Shown one piece after another: positions 50,080 to 58,172 of a stretch of DNA of 64,000 nt (its first letter is position 1; each line of letters starts with the position of its first letter). The position numbers and the translations under genes are program-made. The notes beneath the pieces are model-generated. The model ran no database searches. It saw only the letters and a program-made list of their open reading frames with translations, and was not told where the DNA came from. This stretch comes from Pelomonas lactea. Its GTDB lineage: Bacteria; Pseudomonadota; Gammaproteobacteria; Burkholderiales; Burkholderiaceae_C. The stretch spans positions 186,001 through 250,000 of the forward strand of contig NZ_JBIGHX010000010.1 of assembly GCF_043555885.1 (NCBI RefSeq), in the 5' to 3' direction.

Positions 50080-52650
50080 TCAACGGACGATCAGGAAGTA
50101 CTGGACGCCGCTGGCCTGGATCTCGTTGCTGCCCGTCTGCACCACGGCGACGCGGCGGTCGTCGCTGGCGTGGAACACCGCGAGCCCGTACGACTGGGCG
50201 CCGTTGATCACCGGCAGTCGGATGTCACCTGCGGGGAACAGCAACGAGCCGGTGAACCGCTTGAGCACCTCGGCGTACTGCGAGGTGTTGGTGCCGTTGG
50301 TGGTCACCGCGACGGCCTCCACATCGGTGGCGCTGTGGCTGACCGACAGGGCAGCGGTGCCCAGCGTGCCCAGGTACTGCAGATCTGAGACCCTGAAGTA
50401 GCTGCCGCCGCTGGTGAACAGCAGCGACTCGTCACCCGAAAGCCACATCGGGCTGGACGCCGAATAGTTGGACGACGCTTGGCCATTCATGCCCGTGAAA
50501 CTGCCGGTGGTGACATTGACGCCCGTCCAGGACAGCGACGAGAAGTCGCCGATCAGAAGGCGGCCCAGCGATTCCGACATCACGCCCCGCGGGCTGGTGG
50601 CGGTGTTGTAGAGGCTGGTGGTTCCCAGCGTTACACCAGTGCGTCCGTTGATGGCGACGACGTTGGTGTACGGCCAGGAGTTCGACGAGCCCGCCACGAA
50701 CACGATGCCCGAGTTGGCTGTGAACACCTCGCCCTGTGAGCCTGACGTGCCCGTCGTGGCGAGCAGCGAACCGGTGACGACGTCCACCAGGCTGACGCTG
50801 CCCTCATGCAGCAGGCCGGCCAGCCGGCCATCGGCCGACAGCGACATGGCCTTCACCGTGGTGGGCAGCGCGATGGCGACATCGGTGCCTGCCGACGGAT
50901 CGACCAGATGCAACTGATTGGGGTTGGTGGAAACGACCACCAGCTTGTTCTGCGACTTGCTGAAGCGCATCAACAGCGGCTTGTAGGCCAGCGGCACGGT
51001 TCCCGCGGTAGCGCTCAGCACGGTGATGCTGACGCCCGAGACGGCGCTGACCTGGCCGTCCGTCACGGTGACCGATGCGTAGTAGCTGCCGGGGACGTCG
51101 GGCGTGAAGCTCAGCGCGGGGCCATTCGGCGCCGAAATGCTGGCGTTGGAGCCCGTCGGACGCGTGTCCAGCGCCCAGCGGTAGGTCAGCGCGCCAACGT
51201 TGTTCTTGCTGTAGCTGCTGGCTGCCGACGCCGTGATGCTGCCGCCCTGCAGCACCATGGCCTGGCTGCGGTCGAGCACGACCACTGGCGCGTAACTGCC
51301 GACGTCAACGCTGACGGACTGCACCGCGCGCAGGCCTGCCGGGTTGGTGACCGTCAGCGTGGCCGTATAGCGGCCGTCCTTGTCTGGCGTGAAGCTGGGC
51401 GTGGCCGTGTTGGCGCCGCTCAAGCTGGCCGTACTGCCTGCCGGCAGCGTGTCCAGTACCCAGTTGTAGGTCAGTGCGCCGCCTGCCGGGTCCTGGCTGC
51501 CCGTGCCGCGCAGTGTGACGGCGCTGCCGGTGGCGGCGACATAGCTGGGGCCGCCAGCCTGGGCCACGGGCGCTGCGCTGGCTGACACGATGGCGATCGG
51601 GCCGCGCTCGACGTTGACGGCGACACGGTGGATGGCCGACGCGCCGCTGCTGCGGTCCACGACCGTGTACTGCAGCGAGTACGTGCCCGGCACGTCGGGG
51701 ACGAAGCTCACGGCCCAAGCGGACGTGCTGGTCAGCTGCGTCAGTGCGCTGTTGGTGGGTTTGCCGGCGACCGCCCACGTGCCATCGCTGTTGGAGGACC
51801 AGTAGCCACCGCCGTCCAGCGACACGATGTTGCCTACCGCGGCGCTGAGGTTGCTGTTGGCGACCACCGTCGAAACGCTGGTCGACACGGCGAGTGCCGG
51901 CGCCAGCTTGGCCGCATCGAAGGTGTGCACCGCATCGGCATAGAGACCAGACGGCGAGGTCGCCCGCACACGCACCTGGTAGGCGCCGACGGCGTCAGGC
52001 GTCAGCCGGGCCGTCGTGCCGGTGACGGCCAGTGCTGCGGTGTTGCCCGCGGGAGCCGACAACAGCGAGAACGCCAGCGTCACCGGGCCACCGTTGGCGT
52101 CGGTGCTGCCCGCGCCGTCCAACGCGATGACGGCCCCGACGGATACGGACTGGGTGGGGCGGGTCAGCGTGGGCCCAGCGAAGCTCACGGATGCATCCAC
52201 GTTCACGACAGGTACCGCGGCGGTGACGGTCACCGGCAGCATCGTGCTGGCCGTGGTGCCGTTGGCGCCTACCTGCAGCGTGAACTGGTAGTTGCCCGCC
52301 ACATCCGGTGCAAAAGTAGCCGTCGCGGTCGTGGCGTTCTGCAAGGTGGCCGTACTGCCGGCGGGCTTGTTGGTCACCGTCCACAGGTAGCTGGTGATGC
52401 CGCCTGACACGGACGTGCTGCCCGTGCCATCGAGCGTGAGGGTGCTGCCCACCGGCGCCTGCACCGTGGCATTGCTCGTTGTGGTGGCTGCGAGGGCCGT
52501 CGCGCGGATGACTGCTGTCGGCGGTTCCGCTGCGACCGGATTGGTGGTGGGCGAGCTGCCCCCGGCACTTCCACCGCCGCAGGCGCTCAACGCCAGCAAA
52601 GCAGCGGCCGTGCACGCGGCGACGGCCGCGTGCCGAATCGTCTTGATCAT
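50080..52650 (-). CDS. lipoprotein with five Ig/PKD-like repeats and a C-terminal propeller
   Basis: An 856-residue lipoprotein (lipobox LSAC, Cys24, then a Gly/Ser/Asn-rich linker). About five PKD-like domains of about 95-100 residues run to residue 555. Each has a GSTLTLDGTGS-like strand and a closing FTPDVPGSYYASVTV-like strand, and several hold the YxWxLDTxPxGS signature. The last 300 residues (KPLLMRFSKSQNKLVVVSTNPNQLHLVDP onward) are beta-propeller-like with repeated blade patterns (LSADGRLAGLL, LLIGDFSSLSW). It should sit on the outer surface or in the periplasm as an adhesin or recognition protein. Composition is Thr/Ser-rich and slightly lower in GC. Confidence 0.8.
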   Translation of the reverse strand: MIKTIRHAAVAACTAAALLALSACGGGSAGGSSPTTNPVAAEPPTAVIRATALAATTTSNATVQAPVGSTLTLDGTGSTSVSGGITSYLWTVTNKPAGSTATLQNATTATATFAPDVAGNYQFTLQVGANGTTASTMLPVTVTAAVPVVNVDASVSFAGPTLTRPTQSVSVGAVIALDGAGSTDANGGPVTLAFSLLSAPAGNTAALAVTGTTARLTPDAVGAYQVRVRATSPSGLYADAVHTFDAAKLAPALAVSTSVSTVVANSNLSAAVGNIVSLDGGGYWSSNSDGTWAVAGKPTNSALTQLTSTSAWAVSFVPDVPGTYSLQYTVVDRSSGASAIHRVAVNVERGPIAIVSASAAPVAQAGGPSYVAATGSAVTLRGTGSQDPAGGALTYNWVLDTLPAGSTASLSGANTATPSFTPDKDGRYTATLTVTNPAGLRAVQSVSVDVGSYAPVVVLDRSQAMVLQGGSITASAASSYSKNNVGALTYRWALDTRPTGSNASISAPNGPALSFTPDVPGSYYASVTVTDGQVSAVSGVSITVLSATAGTVPLAYKPLLMRFSKSQNKLVVVSTNPNQLHLVDPSAGTDVAIALPTTVKAMSLSADGRLAGLLHEGSVSLVDVVTGSLLATTGTSGSQGEVFTANSGIVFVAGSSNSWPYTNVVAINGRTGVTLGTTSLYNTATSPRGVMSESLGRLLIGDFSSLSWTGVNVTTGSFTGMNGQASSNYSASSPMWLSGDESLLFTSGGSYFRVSDLQYLGTLGTAALSVSHSATDVEAVAVTTNGTNTSQYAEVLKRFTGSLLFPAGDIRLPVINGAQSYGLAVFHASDDRRVAVVQTGSNEIQASGVQYFLIVR

Positions 52651-52699
52651 GATTTCTCCCTGAACGCCGAGCCTCGGTCAGGCCGGTCGGACGCGCATC

Positions 52700-53236
52700 T
52701 TAGTGAGCGTTTGGTGTCAGTTCGTTCGGGATGCCTGCACTTGAGGGGGGCGAGGTGCTGTCCATGCCGAGGCTGCGCGCACCCGGGCCTTCGTCGCCTT
52801 TGACATCGAGCGGGTTGTAGAGCGCACAGACCTTCAGCGACAGGCAGCCGCAGCCGATGCAGCCGGTGAGCTTCTGGCGCAGCGCCTGCAGTGCGGCGAT
52901 GCGGGCATCCAGCAGCGGCGCCCAGCTGGCGGACAGGCGCGCCCAGTCGGCCTTGGTCGGTGTCCGACTGTCGGGCAGCGTGGCCAGTGCCGCCTTGATC
53001 TGCGGCAAGCTCAGCCCTACCGTCTGCGCCGCGCGGATGAAGGCGACGCGGCGCAGCGCATGGCGCGGGTACTGGCGGTGGCCGCCCGCGCTGCGCGTGC
53101 CGGCCAGCAACCCCTCGGCTTCGTAGAAGCGCAACGCACTCGTCGCGACACCCGCGCGCCGGGCCAGTTGGCCGATGGTCAGTGGCGTGTTCGGCGACGG
53201 ATCGCTTGACTTCAAGTCAACTTCAACTTCGAGCAT
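52700..53236 (-). CDS. soxR: SoxR redox-sensing MerR-family regulator
   Basis: A MerR-family activator with the SoxR [2Fe-2S] cluster motif CIGCGCLSLKVC (C-X2-C-X-C-X5-C) near residue 125. The HTH is TIGQLARRAGVATSALRFYEAEGLL. Blocks typical of non-enteric SoxR follow (ALATLPDSRTPTKADWARLSASW). Oxidation of the cluster turns on the target promoter. The ATG at 53236 gives 178 residues, but TTG at 53215 would give a family-like N-terminus and leave the soxbox mostly outside the gene; I cannot decide. No soxS is present, as usual outside enterics. The divergent gene is the likely target. Confidence 0.9.
   Translation of the reverse strand: MLEVEVDLKSSDPSPNTPLTIGQLARRAGVATSALRFYEAEGLLAGTRSAGGHRQYPRHALRRVAFIRAAQTVGLSLPQIKAALATLPDSRTPTKADWARLSASWAPLLDARIAALQALRQKLTGCIGCGCLSLKVCALYNPLDVKGDEGPGARSLGMDSTSPPSSAGIPNELTPNAH
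53206..53236 (+). promoter_or_regulatory. SoxR-type promoter with soxbox
   Basis: TTGACT (53206-53211) and GAGCAT (53231-53236) are 19 bp apart, the stretched spacing typical of MerR-family promoters. The spacer and -35 region hold an 18-bp segment (53210-53227) matching the E. coli soxbox CCTCAAGTTAACTTGAGG at 13 of 18 positions. It drives the questin-oxidase-like gene. Confidence 0.65.
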
Positions 53237-53267
53237 GGCGGCCATGTTCCCACGAATGGAGTCGCCC

Positions 53268-54272
53268 ATGCTGATGAAGACCGTCCCGCCCACGCGTGAA
53301 ACGCCCGCCACGCTGGCCCAGCTGCACCACCTGCTCGATGCCGGTCAGGCGTGGTCGGCCACCTACCGCGGCCGCATGAGCAACCACCTGCCGATGGCCC
53401 AGCAGGCGCTGCTGGAGCTGGGTGCCTCGTCCGGGCGGCTGCAGGCCGTGACCGAGGCGGAGGAGGTGCATCTCGAACCGCGGGCGCCTGCGCGGCCGGC
53501 GCGTATCGACGCCGCACGTGACCTCGGCCGGCCGGACAGCGACGCCGCCTGGCGCGCGCACTTTGCCGGCCGCATCGCCACGCTCGGCTCGCCCGCCGCG
53601 CTGCGTGAGGCGTTGGCGCTGCTGCTGCCGGGCGCCGGTGCGATCGCCTTCCACGGCCTGATCCGCACGGGCCACGCGGTGCTGGCGGGGCACGACGGCG
53701 AGCTGGCCGCGGGGCTGGCGCACTGGGCATCGCACTTCATGCCGCTGCCCACCGCCGACGAAGCGCCGCTGACGCTGGCCGACTGGCTGCAGGCGCTGGC
53801 GTCACTGCCTCGCCCCGCCTACCCGGCCGGCAGCTTCATTGCCGACCGCATGCGGGCCTGGGGCGACACGCCCGGCTTCGCGGCCATCGCCGGGCGGCTG
53901 CAGCACGGGCCCGACACACTGCGCGATCTCGCGCTGCTGGCCGCCCGCACCTACGCGGCCACCGGCAACTTCACCTTGCTGCACCTGCTGACGGCCAGCC
54001 ACGCGATGAGCGTGCTGCAGCCCTGGTGGCCTACGCCCGAGCTGCCGCGCGGCTTCAGCGTCGCTGCTGCAGCCGGCCTGCTCGCCAGCGGCGCCATGCC
54101 GGCCCTCGCGCTGGACCACCCACCCTGCCGCCCCTGGCCGGCGCTCATCGCCGCCGCCTGCGAACAGGACGACGCGCACGTCATCAAGCTCACGCACGCC
54201 GCCTGGCGCCTGGGCCGGCGCTGGCCCGACCCCGCCTGGCGCCGCGCCGTGGAACGTGCAATTCCATTTTGA
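53268..54272 (+). CDS. questin oxidase-like protein (DUF4243)
   Basis: A 334-residue protein of the questin-oxidase-like family (DUF4243). Diagnostic parts are TYRGRMSNHLPMAQQALLELGAS near the N-terminus, IAFHGLIRTGHAVLAGHDGELAAGLAHWASHF in the middle and FTLLHLLTASHAMSVLQPW near the end, with several conserved His. In fungi the named enzyme does a Baeyer-Villiger-type ring opening of the anthraquinone questin; bacterial members are mostly uncharacterised. The start at 53268 has GGAG 6 nt upstream and lies downstream of the predicted SoxR promoter. Regulation by SoxR fits a role in handling redox-active quinones. Confidence 0.78.
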   Translation: MLMKTVPPTRETPATLAQLHHLLDAGQAWSATYRGRMSNHLPMAQQALLELGASSGRLQAVTEAEEVHLEPRAPARPARIDAARDLGRPDSDAAWRAHFAGRIATLGSPAALREALALLLPGAGAIAFHGLIRTGHAVLAGHDGELAAGLAHWASHFMPLPTADEAPLTLADWLQALASLPRPAYPAGSFIADRMRAWGDTPGFAAIAGRLQHGPDTLRDLALLAARTYAATGNFTLLHLLTASHAMSVLQPWWPTPELPRGFSVAAAAGLLASGAMPALALDHPPCRPWPALIAAACEQDDAHVIKLTHAAWRLGRRWPDPAWRRAVERAIPF

Positions 54273-54300
54273 TGGATGGAAAATTCCAGTATGCTGGATG
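54261..54300. promoter_or_regulatory. two tandem operators of the XRE-cupin regulator
   Basis: ATTCCA-N6-TGGATG occurs twice, at 54261-54278 and 54283-54300, with a 22-bp centre-to-centre step (two helical turns). Each is an inverted repeat TCCA-N6-TGGA. The second covers the -10 box TATGCT (54290-54295), which lies 6 nt before the ATG at 54302, so binding would block transcription. This fits autorepression by the XRE protein. Confidence 0.6.
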
Positions 54301-54301
54301 C

Positions 54302-54868
54302 ATGGACATCTCTCAACGCATCGGCCGCCGCCTGCACGACCTGCGCGCCGCCGCCGGCCTGTCGCTGGACGCGCTCGCCCACAAGAGCGGCGTCAGCCGT
54401 TCCAACATCTCGCTGATCGAGCGCGGCCAGAGCAGCCCCACGGCCGTCGTGCTGGACAAGCTGTCGTCGGCGCTGGGCGTCAGCGTCGCCTCGCTGTTCG
54501 AGGCCAGCGAGGCGCCGGCCGCGCCGTCGCCGCTGGCCCGCGTGGCCGACCAGCCGGTGTGGCGCGACCCGGCCTCGGGCTATGTGCGCCGCAATGTGTC
54601 GCCGCCGGGCGCGTCGCCGTTGCAACTGGTGGACGTCGTCTTCCCGCCCGGTCAGCGCGTCTCCTTCGAGACCGCCGAGCGCGACCGTGACATCCACCAG
54701 CTCGTCTGGATGATCGACGGCGCGATGGAGATCACCCACGGCGACACGCAGTGGCAGCTGGCTGCCGGCGACTGCCTGGCGGTGCAGCTGAACGCGCCCA
54801 TCCACTTTTTCAACCCCGGCACCCGGCCGGCCCGCTACCTCGTCGCATTGACCGGAGCCCGGCCATGA
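54302..54868 (+). CDS. XRE-family regulator with cupin sensor domain
   Basis: A 188-residue regulator. The XRE helix-turn-helix is at residues 6-62 (GRRLHDLRAAAGLSLDALAHKSGVSRSNISLIERGQSSP). The C-terminal cupin is at about 105-186 (VVFPPGQRVSFETAERDRDIHQLVWMIDGAMEITHG, AAGDCLAVQLNAPIHFFNPG). Such proteins usually sense a small metabolite and control an adjacent gene. Here the GNAT gene overlaps its stop (ATGA at 54865-54868), so the acetyltransferase is the probable partner. It has no Shine-Dalgarno and probably a leaderless mRNA. Confidence 0.9.
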   Translation: MDISQRIGRRLHDLRAAAGLSLDALAHKSGVSRSNISLIERGQSSPTAVVLDKLSSALGVSVASLFEASEAPAAPSPLARVADQPVWRDPASGYVRRNVSPPGASPLQLVDVVFPPGQRVSFETAERDRDIHQLVWMIDGAMEITHGDTQWQLAAGDCLAVQLNAPIHFFNPGTRPARYLVALTGARP

Positions 54869-55380
54869 ACTTCCGTGAACTCGATGGCGCCGAGGCGCTG
54901 GCCCGCGTGGGCGAACTGGCCGACGTGCTGCGCGACTGCGTGGAGGGCGGCGCGTCGGTGGGCTTCATGCTGCCGCTGGCCGAAGGCCGCCCCGAGGCCT
55001 TCTGGCGCCGCGTGGCCGACGGCGTCGCGGCGGGTGAGCGCCACCTGTTCGTCGCCGAAGACGAGACCGGCCGGATCTGCGGCACGGTGTCGCTCGTGAC
55101 TGACATGCCCGACAACCAGCCGCACCGCGCCGATGTGTCCAAGATGCTGGTGCACCGCCGCGCGCGCCGGCAGGGCATTGCCGAGCGGCTGCTGAAGGCG
55201 CTGGAGGCCAAGGCGTGCGAGCTGGGCAAGACGACACTGGTGCTGGACACCGTCACGGGCAGCGATGCGTCGCGGGTGTACGAAAGGCTGGGCTGGCAGA
55301 AAGCGGGAGACATCCCGAACTACGCTTTGATGCCGGATGGGCCTCTCTGTTCGACGACCTATTACTTCAAGCCGCTCTGA
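54865..55380 (+). CDS. GNAT family N-acetyltransferase
   Basis: A 171-residue GNAT enzyme. The acetyl-CoA site is VSKMLVHRRARRQGIAERLLKALEAKA (motif A, R/Q-X-X-G-I/A) near residue 95. Motif B follows (TTLVLDTVTGSDASRVYERLGWQKAGDIPNYAL). The acceptor substrate is unknown; members with an XRE-cupin partner often modify small amines or antibiotics such as streptothricin-like compounds, which is only an analogy here. It overlaps the convergent AAA gene tail to tail by 14 bp. Confidence 0.88.
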   Translation: MNFRELDGAEALARVGELADVLRDCVEGGASVGFMLPLAEGRPEAFWRRVADGVAAGERHLFVAEDETGRICGTVSLVTDMPDNQPHRADVSKMLVHRRARRQGIAERLLKALEAKACELGKTTLVLDTVTGSDASRVYERLGWQKAGDIPNYALMPDGPLCSTTYYFKPL

Positions 55381-57682
55381 ACCCCATCCCCCGCCGCTCC
55401 CGCACCTCTGGCTTCGCCCGGTGCTCCGCCTCGAGCTGCGCCAGGAACTCGTCCGGCGTGAAGGCCTCGCCGAGGATCTCGACCTGATGCCGCACCGCCG
55501 CGAAGTCGCCATGAGCGAGGCAGTCCATCGCCACCAGGCGTGAGCGTTGCTCGTCGGTGGGCGCCGCGCCCGCCTCGCGCTCGAACATGGCCAGCCGCTG
55601 CTCGGGCCTCAGCGCCTTGAAGCAGATCTTGAACGCGAAGCGCCGCAGCGCGGCCTCGTCCAGGTCGTCGAACAGGTTGGTGGTGCAGATGAACAGCCCG
55701 TTGAAGCGCTCCATGCCGGCCAGCATCTCGTTGACCTCGGACACCTCGTAGTTGCGCTCCGCGTGCTTGCGGCTGCGCAGGAAGCTGTCGGCTTCGTCCA
55801 GCAGCAGCACGGCGCCCTCGAGCTGCGCCATGTCGAACATGCGGGCCATGTTCTGCTCGGTCTCGCCGACGAACTTGCTGGCGATGTCGCTGGCGCGCCT
55901 GACCATCAGCGGCCGCCCCAGCGCCTGTGCGATGTGCTCGGCCAGCGCGGTCTTGCCGGTGCCCGGCGGCCCGTAGAAGCACAGCTGGCCGCGGCCCTTC
56001 CGGCGCAGCGCCTCGACGATGCGCGGGATCTCGAAGCGGCTCTCGCAGTTCAGCAGGTCCAGCGTGTACTGCGTGACGCACGGGCGGGTGACGCTGGCGC
56101 CGTCGTCGCGGCCCAGGGCCTTGTCGGCGTTCTGCAGCTGGCGTTCGATGAGCTTTTCAGCGTCGCCCGCGGAACCCGCCAGTTGTGCAAAGCGCACCGC
56201 GGTGCGGATCTGCGCCGGCGTCAGGCCCGGCCGCTCGGCCAGCCGGGCGACGAAGTCCTCGCTGACAGCCACCTCGCCCAGCGCCTTGGCCACCAGGCCG
56301 CGGCGCGCGCCGGGCGGCGGCGACTTCAGCTCCAGGTGGTACTGGAAGCGGCGCCGGAACGCCGGGTCGATCTGCTCGATGCGGTTGGTCACCCAGATGA
56401 CCGGCACCGGGTTGGTTTCCAGGATCTGGTTCACCCAGGCCTTGCCGCTGACCGAGTTGCCCACGCCGCCCTCGGCGCTGGCGTCCAGCCGGTTCAGCAG
56501 CGATGCGGTGTCGCTGGACAGCGGCGGGAACACGTCCTCCACCTCGTCGAACAGCAGTGCCACGTTGGCGCTGGCCTTCAGGAACACCTGGCTGATCTGC
56601 AGCGAACGGTAGCGGTCGCGTCCGGACAGCGAATTGCCGTCACGGTCGGCGTACTCCACCTCGTACAGGTCCAGCCCGGCGGCCGCGGCGGCCACCTTGG
56701 CCAGCTCCGTCTTGCCGGTGCCCGGCGGGCCGTAAAGCAGCACGTTGACGCCGGTGGCGTGCGTCGCGACGGCCTGGCGCAGCAGGCCCTTCAGCAAGTC
56801 GAGGTCCTCGACGACGAAATGGAAGTCGCTGGGGGCCAGCGTGCTGGGGGCGGCCGGCCGCGTGAACACGGCCATCAGGTCGTGCGGGCCCTGGTACTCG
56901 CGCATCAGCACCGGCGGCAACTGGTCGCTGACCTTCATCAGGTCGGCCAGGTCGGTGATGTTGTGTTCGGAGATCAGGTTCTCCACCATGCCGATGCGTT
57001 CCAGCCGCGAGCCGGCGCGCAGGGCTTCGGCCACCTCGCGCTCGTCCACGCCGGCCACGGCGGCGATGGCCGCAAAGGCCTCCTGTGCCGTGTTGACCTT
57101 GAACTCGACGAGCGCGCCGCGCAGCTCGCGCTGGTAGCGGGCCAGCGTGCCGTACAGCAGGATGGCGCGCTCGGCCGGGTTCAGCTGCAACAGCTGGCCC
57201 AACGCGTCGATGTTCTTCTCCACCAGCGTGGACTCGCGCTTGAGCTGCCGGTCCAGGTGCTCGCAGGTGGTGGCCAGCAAGGCCATCATGTCCTTGGGAG
57301 CGTCCTTGGCGTACTCGTCCAGGTAGAAGAACAGCGTGCCTTCGGAGAACGGGCCGCTCCACTGGCCGAAGCGGTCAAGAAAGGCCTCGTCGGAGAGACC
57401 GTCATGCCCGCGCCACAGCTCGTTGCCCGCGCAGCGCTGGGCCAGGTAGCCGCGCAGTCGCTGCAGCACGCGGGCCGGCCAGACGAGGTGGCGACCGGTG
57501 AAGGACAGCAGGCCGTTGAAGTCGCGCCGCAGATTGAAGCGGTTGGCGTGCTTGACGGTCAGCGTCAGCACGAACTGCGAACACATGCGGTCCAGCACCG
57601 GGGCGCTGTCCAGGCCGGGCGAAGGCAGTACGCGGGCAGCGGCGGCCCGGGGGGCAGTCTCTGCGGCGGTTCGCTTCACCAT
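55367..57682 (-). CDS. double-AAA ATPase
   Basis: A 771-residue ATPase with two AAA modules after a 280-residue helical N-terminal domain. Module 1: Walker A GPPGTGKTEL near residue 315, Walker B LLFDEVEDVF near 376 and an Arg-finger region IDPAFRRRFQYHLEL. Module 2: GPPGTGKTAL near 572, LLLDEADSFL near 626 and DEAALRRFAFKICF. Both look catalytically complete. The protein resembles bacterial 'ATP-binding proteins' of the Cdc48-like layout without a known protease partner. SD AAGGAG is 7 nt before the ATG. Function is unknown; remodelling of protein or membrane complexes is the general expectation. Confidence 0.85.
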   Translation of the reverse strand: MVKRTAAETAPRAAAARVLPSPGLDSAPVLDRMCSQFVLTLTVKHANRFNLRRDFNGLLSFTGRHLVWPARVLQRLRGYLAQRCAGNELWRGHDGLSDEAFLDRFGQWSGPFSEGTLFFYLDEYAKDAPKDMMALLATTCEHLDRQLKRESTLVEKNIDALGQLLQLNPAERAILLYGTLARYQRELRGALVEFKVNTAQEAFAAIAAVAGVDEREVAEALRAGSRLERIGMVENLISEHNITDLADLMKVSDQLPPVLMREYQGPHDLMAVFTRPAAPSTLAPSDFHFVVEDLDLLKGLLRQAVATHATGVNVLLYGPPGTGKTELAKVAAAAAGLDLYEVEYADRDGNSLSGRDRYRSLQISQVFLKASANVALLFDEVEDVFPPLSSDTASLLNRLDASAEGGVGNSVSGKAWVNQILETNPVPVIWVTNRIEQIDPAFRRRFQYHLELKSPPPGARRGLVAKALGEVAVSEDFVARLAERPGLTPAQIRTAVRFAQLAGSAGDAEKLIERQLQNADKALGRDDGASVTRPCVTQYTLDLLNCESRFEIPRIVEALRRKGRGQLCFYGPPGTGKTALAEHIAQALGRPLMVRRASDIASKFVGETEQNMARMFDMAQLEGAVLLLDEADSFLRSRKHAERNYEVSEVNEMLAGMERFNGLFICTTNLFDDLDEAALRRFAFKICFKALRPEQRLAMFEREAGAAPTDEQRSRLVAMDCLAHGDFAAVRHQVEILGEAFTPDEFLAQLEAEHRAKPEVRERRGMGFRAA

Positions 57683-57776
57683 CGATGGGCTCCTTGCGCG
57701 GCCTGCAGCGGCCGGCGTTGGCCCATCTTGTATCAGGGTTCTTGGCGAATCAATGCGTGGCCGTGTCCCTAAACGT

Positions 57777-58049
57777 TCAGTGCATCACGACGGGCTGCTG
57801 GCCCATCACGGCGTATTGCTCGATGAAGGCGTCGAGTTCGTCCTCGGAGGGCTGGCCGTCTTCGATCAGCGCCTGCACGCCCTGCGAGAACGACTCGGCG
57901 AGCGCGCCCTCGATGAAGATTTCCTTGCGGGCGAACTTGTCGACGATCTCGAATCCGCCGCGGTTCAGTTGCGGTCCCGTGTCGGCCTCGGCGAGCGGCA
58001 CCTCGAACTGGACGACGATGAAGCTGTCGGAGTTGTAGAGCATGTGCAT
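57777..58049 (-). CDS. DUF3567 family protein
   Basis: A 90-residue protein typical of Betaproteobacteria. MHMLYNSDSFIVVQFEVP, RGGFEIVDKFARKEIFIEGALAESFSQGVQALIEDG and PSEDELDAFI...MGQQPVVMH match the DUF3567 pattern along its whole length. AGGAG lies 7 nt before the ATG. Function is unknown; its near-universal presence in Burkholderiales suggests a housekeeping role. It is transcribed in the direction of the AAA gene with a 94-bp gap, in which TTGATT and TACAAG may drive the ATPase. Confidence 0.9.
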   Translation of the reverse strand: MHMLYNSDSFIVVQFEVPLAEADTGPQLNRGGFEIVDKFARKEIFIEGALAESFSQGVQALIEDGQPSEDELDAFIEQYAVMGQQPVVMH

Positions 58050-58172
58050 GGAGTTCTCCTCGTGGCTTCAGCTGCGGGTGGGGCCCGGCGTTTCAAGCCC
58101 CGCTCGGTTCAGATACTGGCAGAAGGGGGCTCTGTTCGCGTCATCCCCCGGGCCGACAACGTGTAGGAACCG

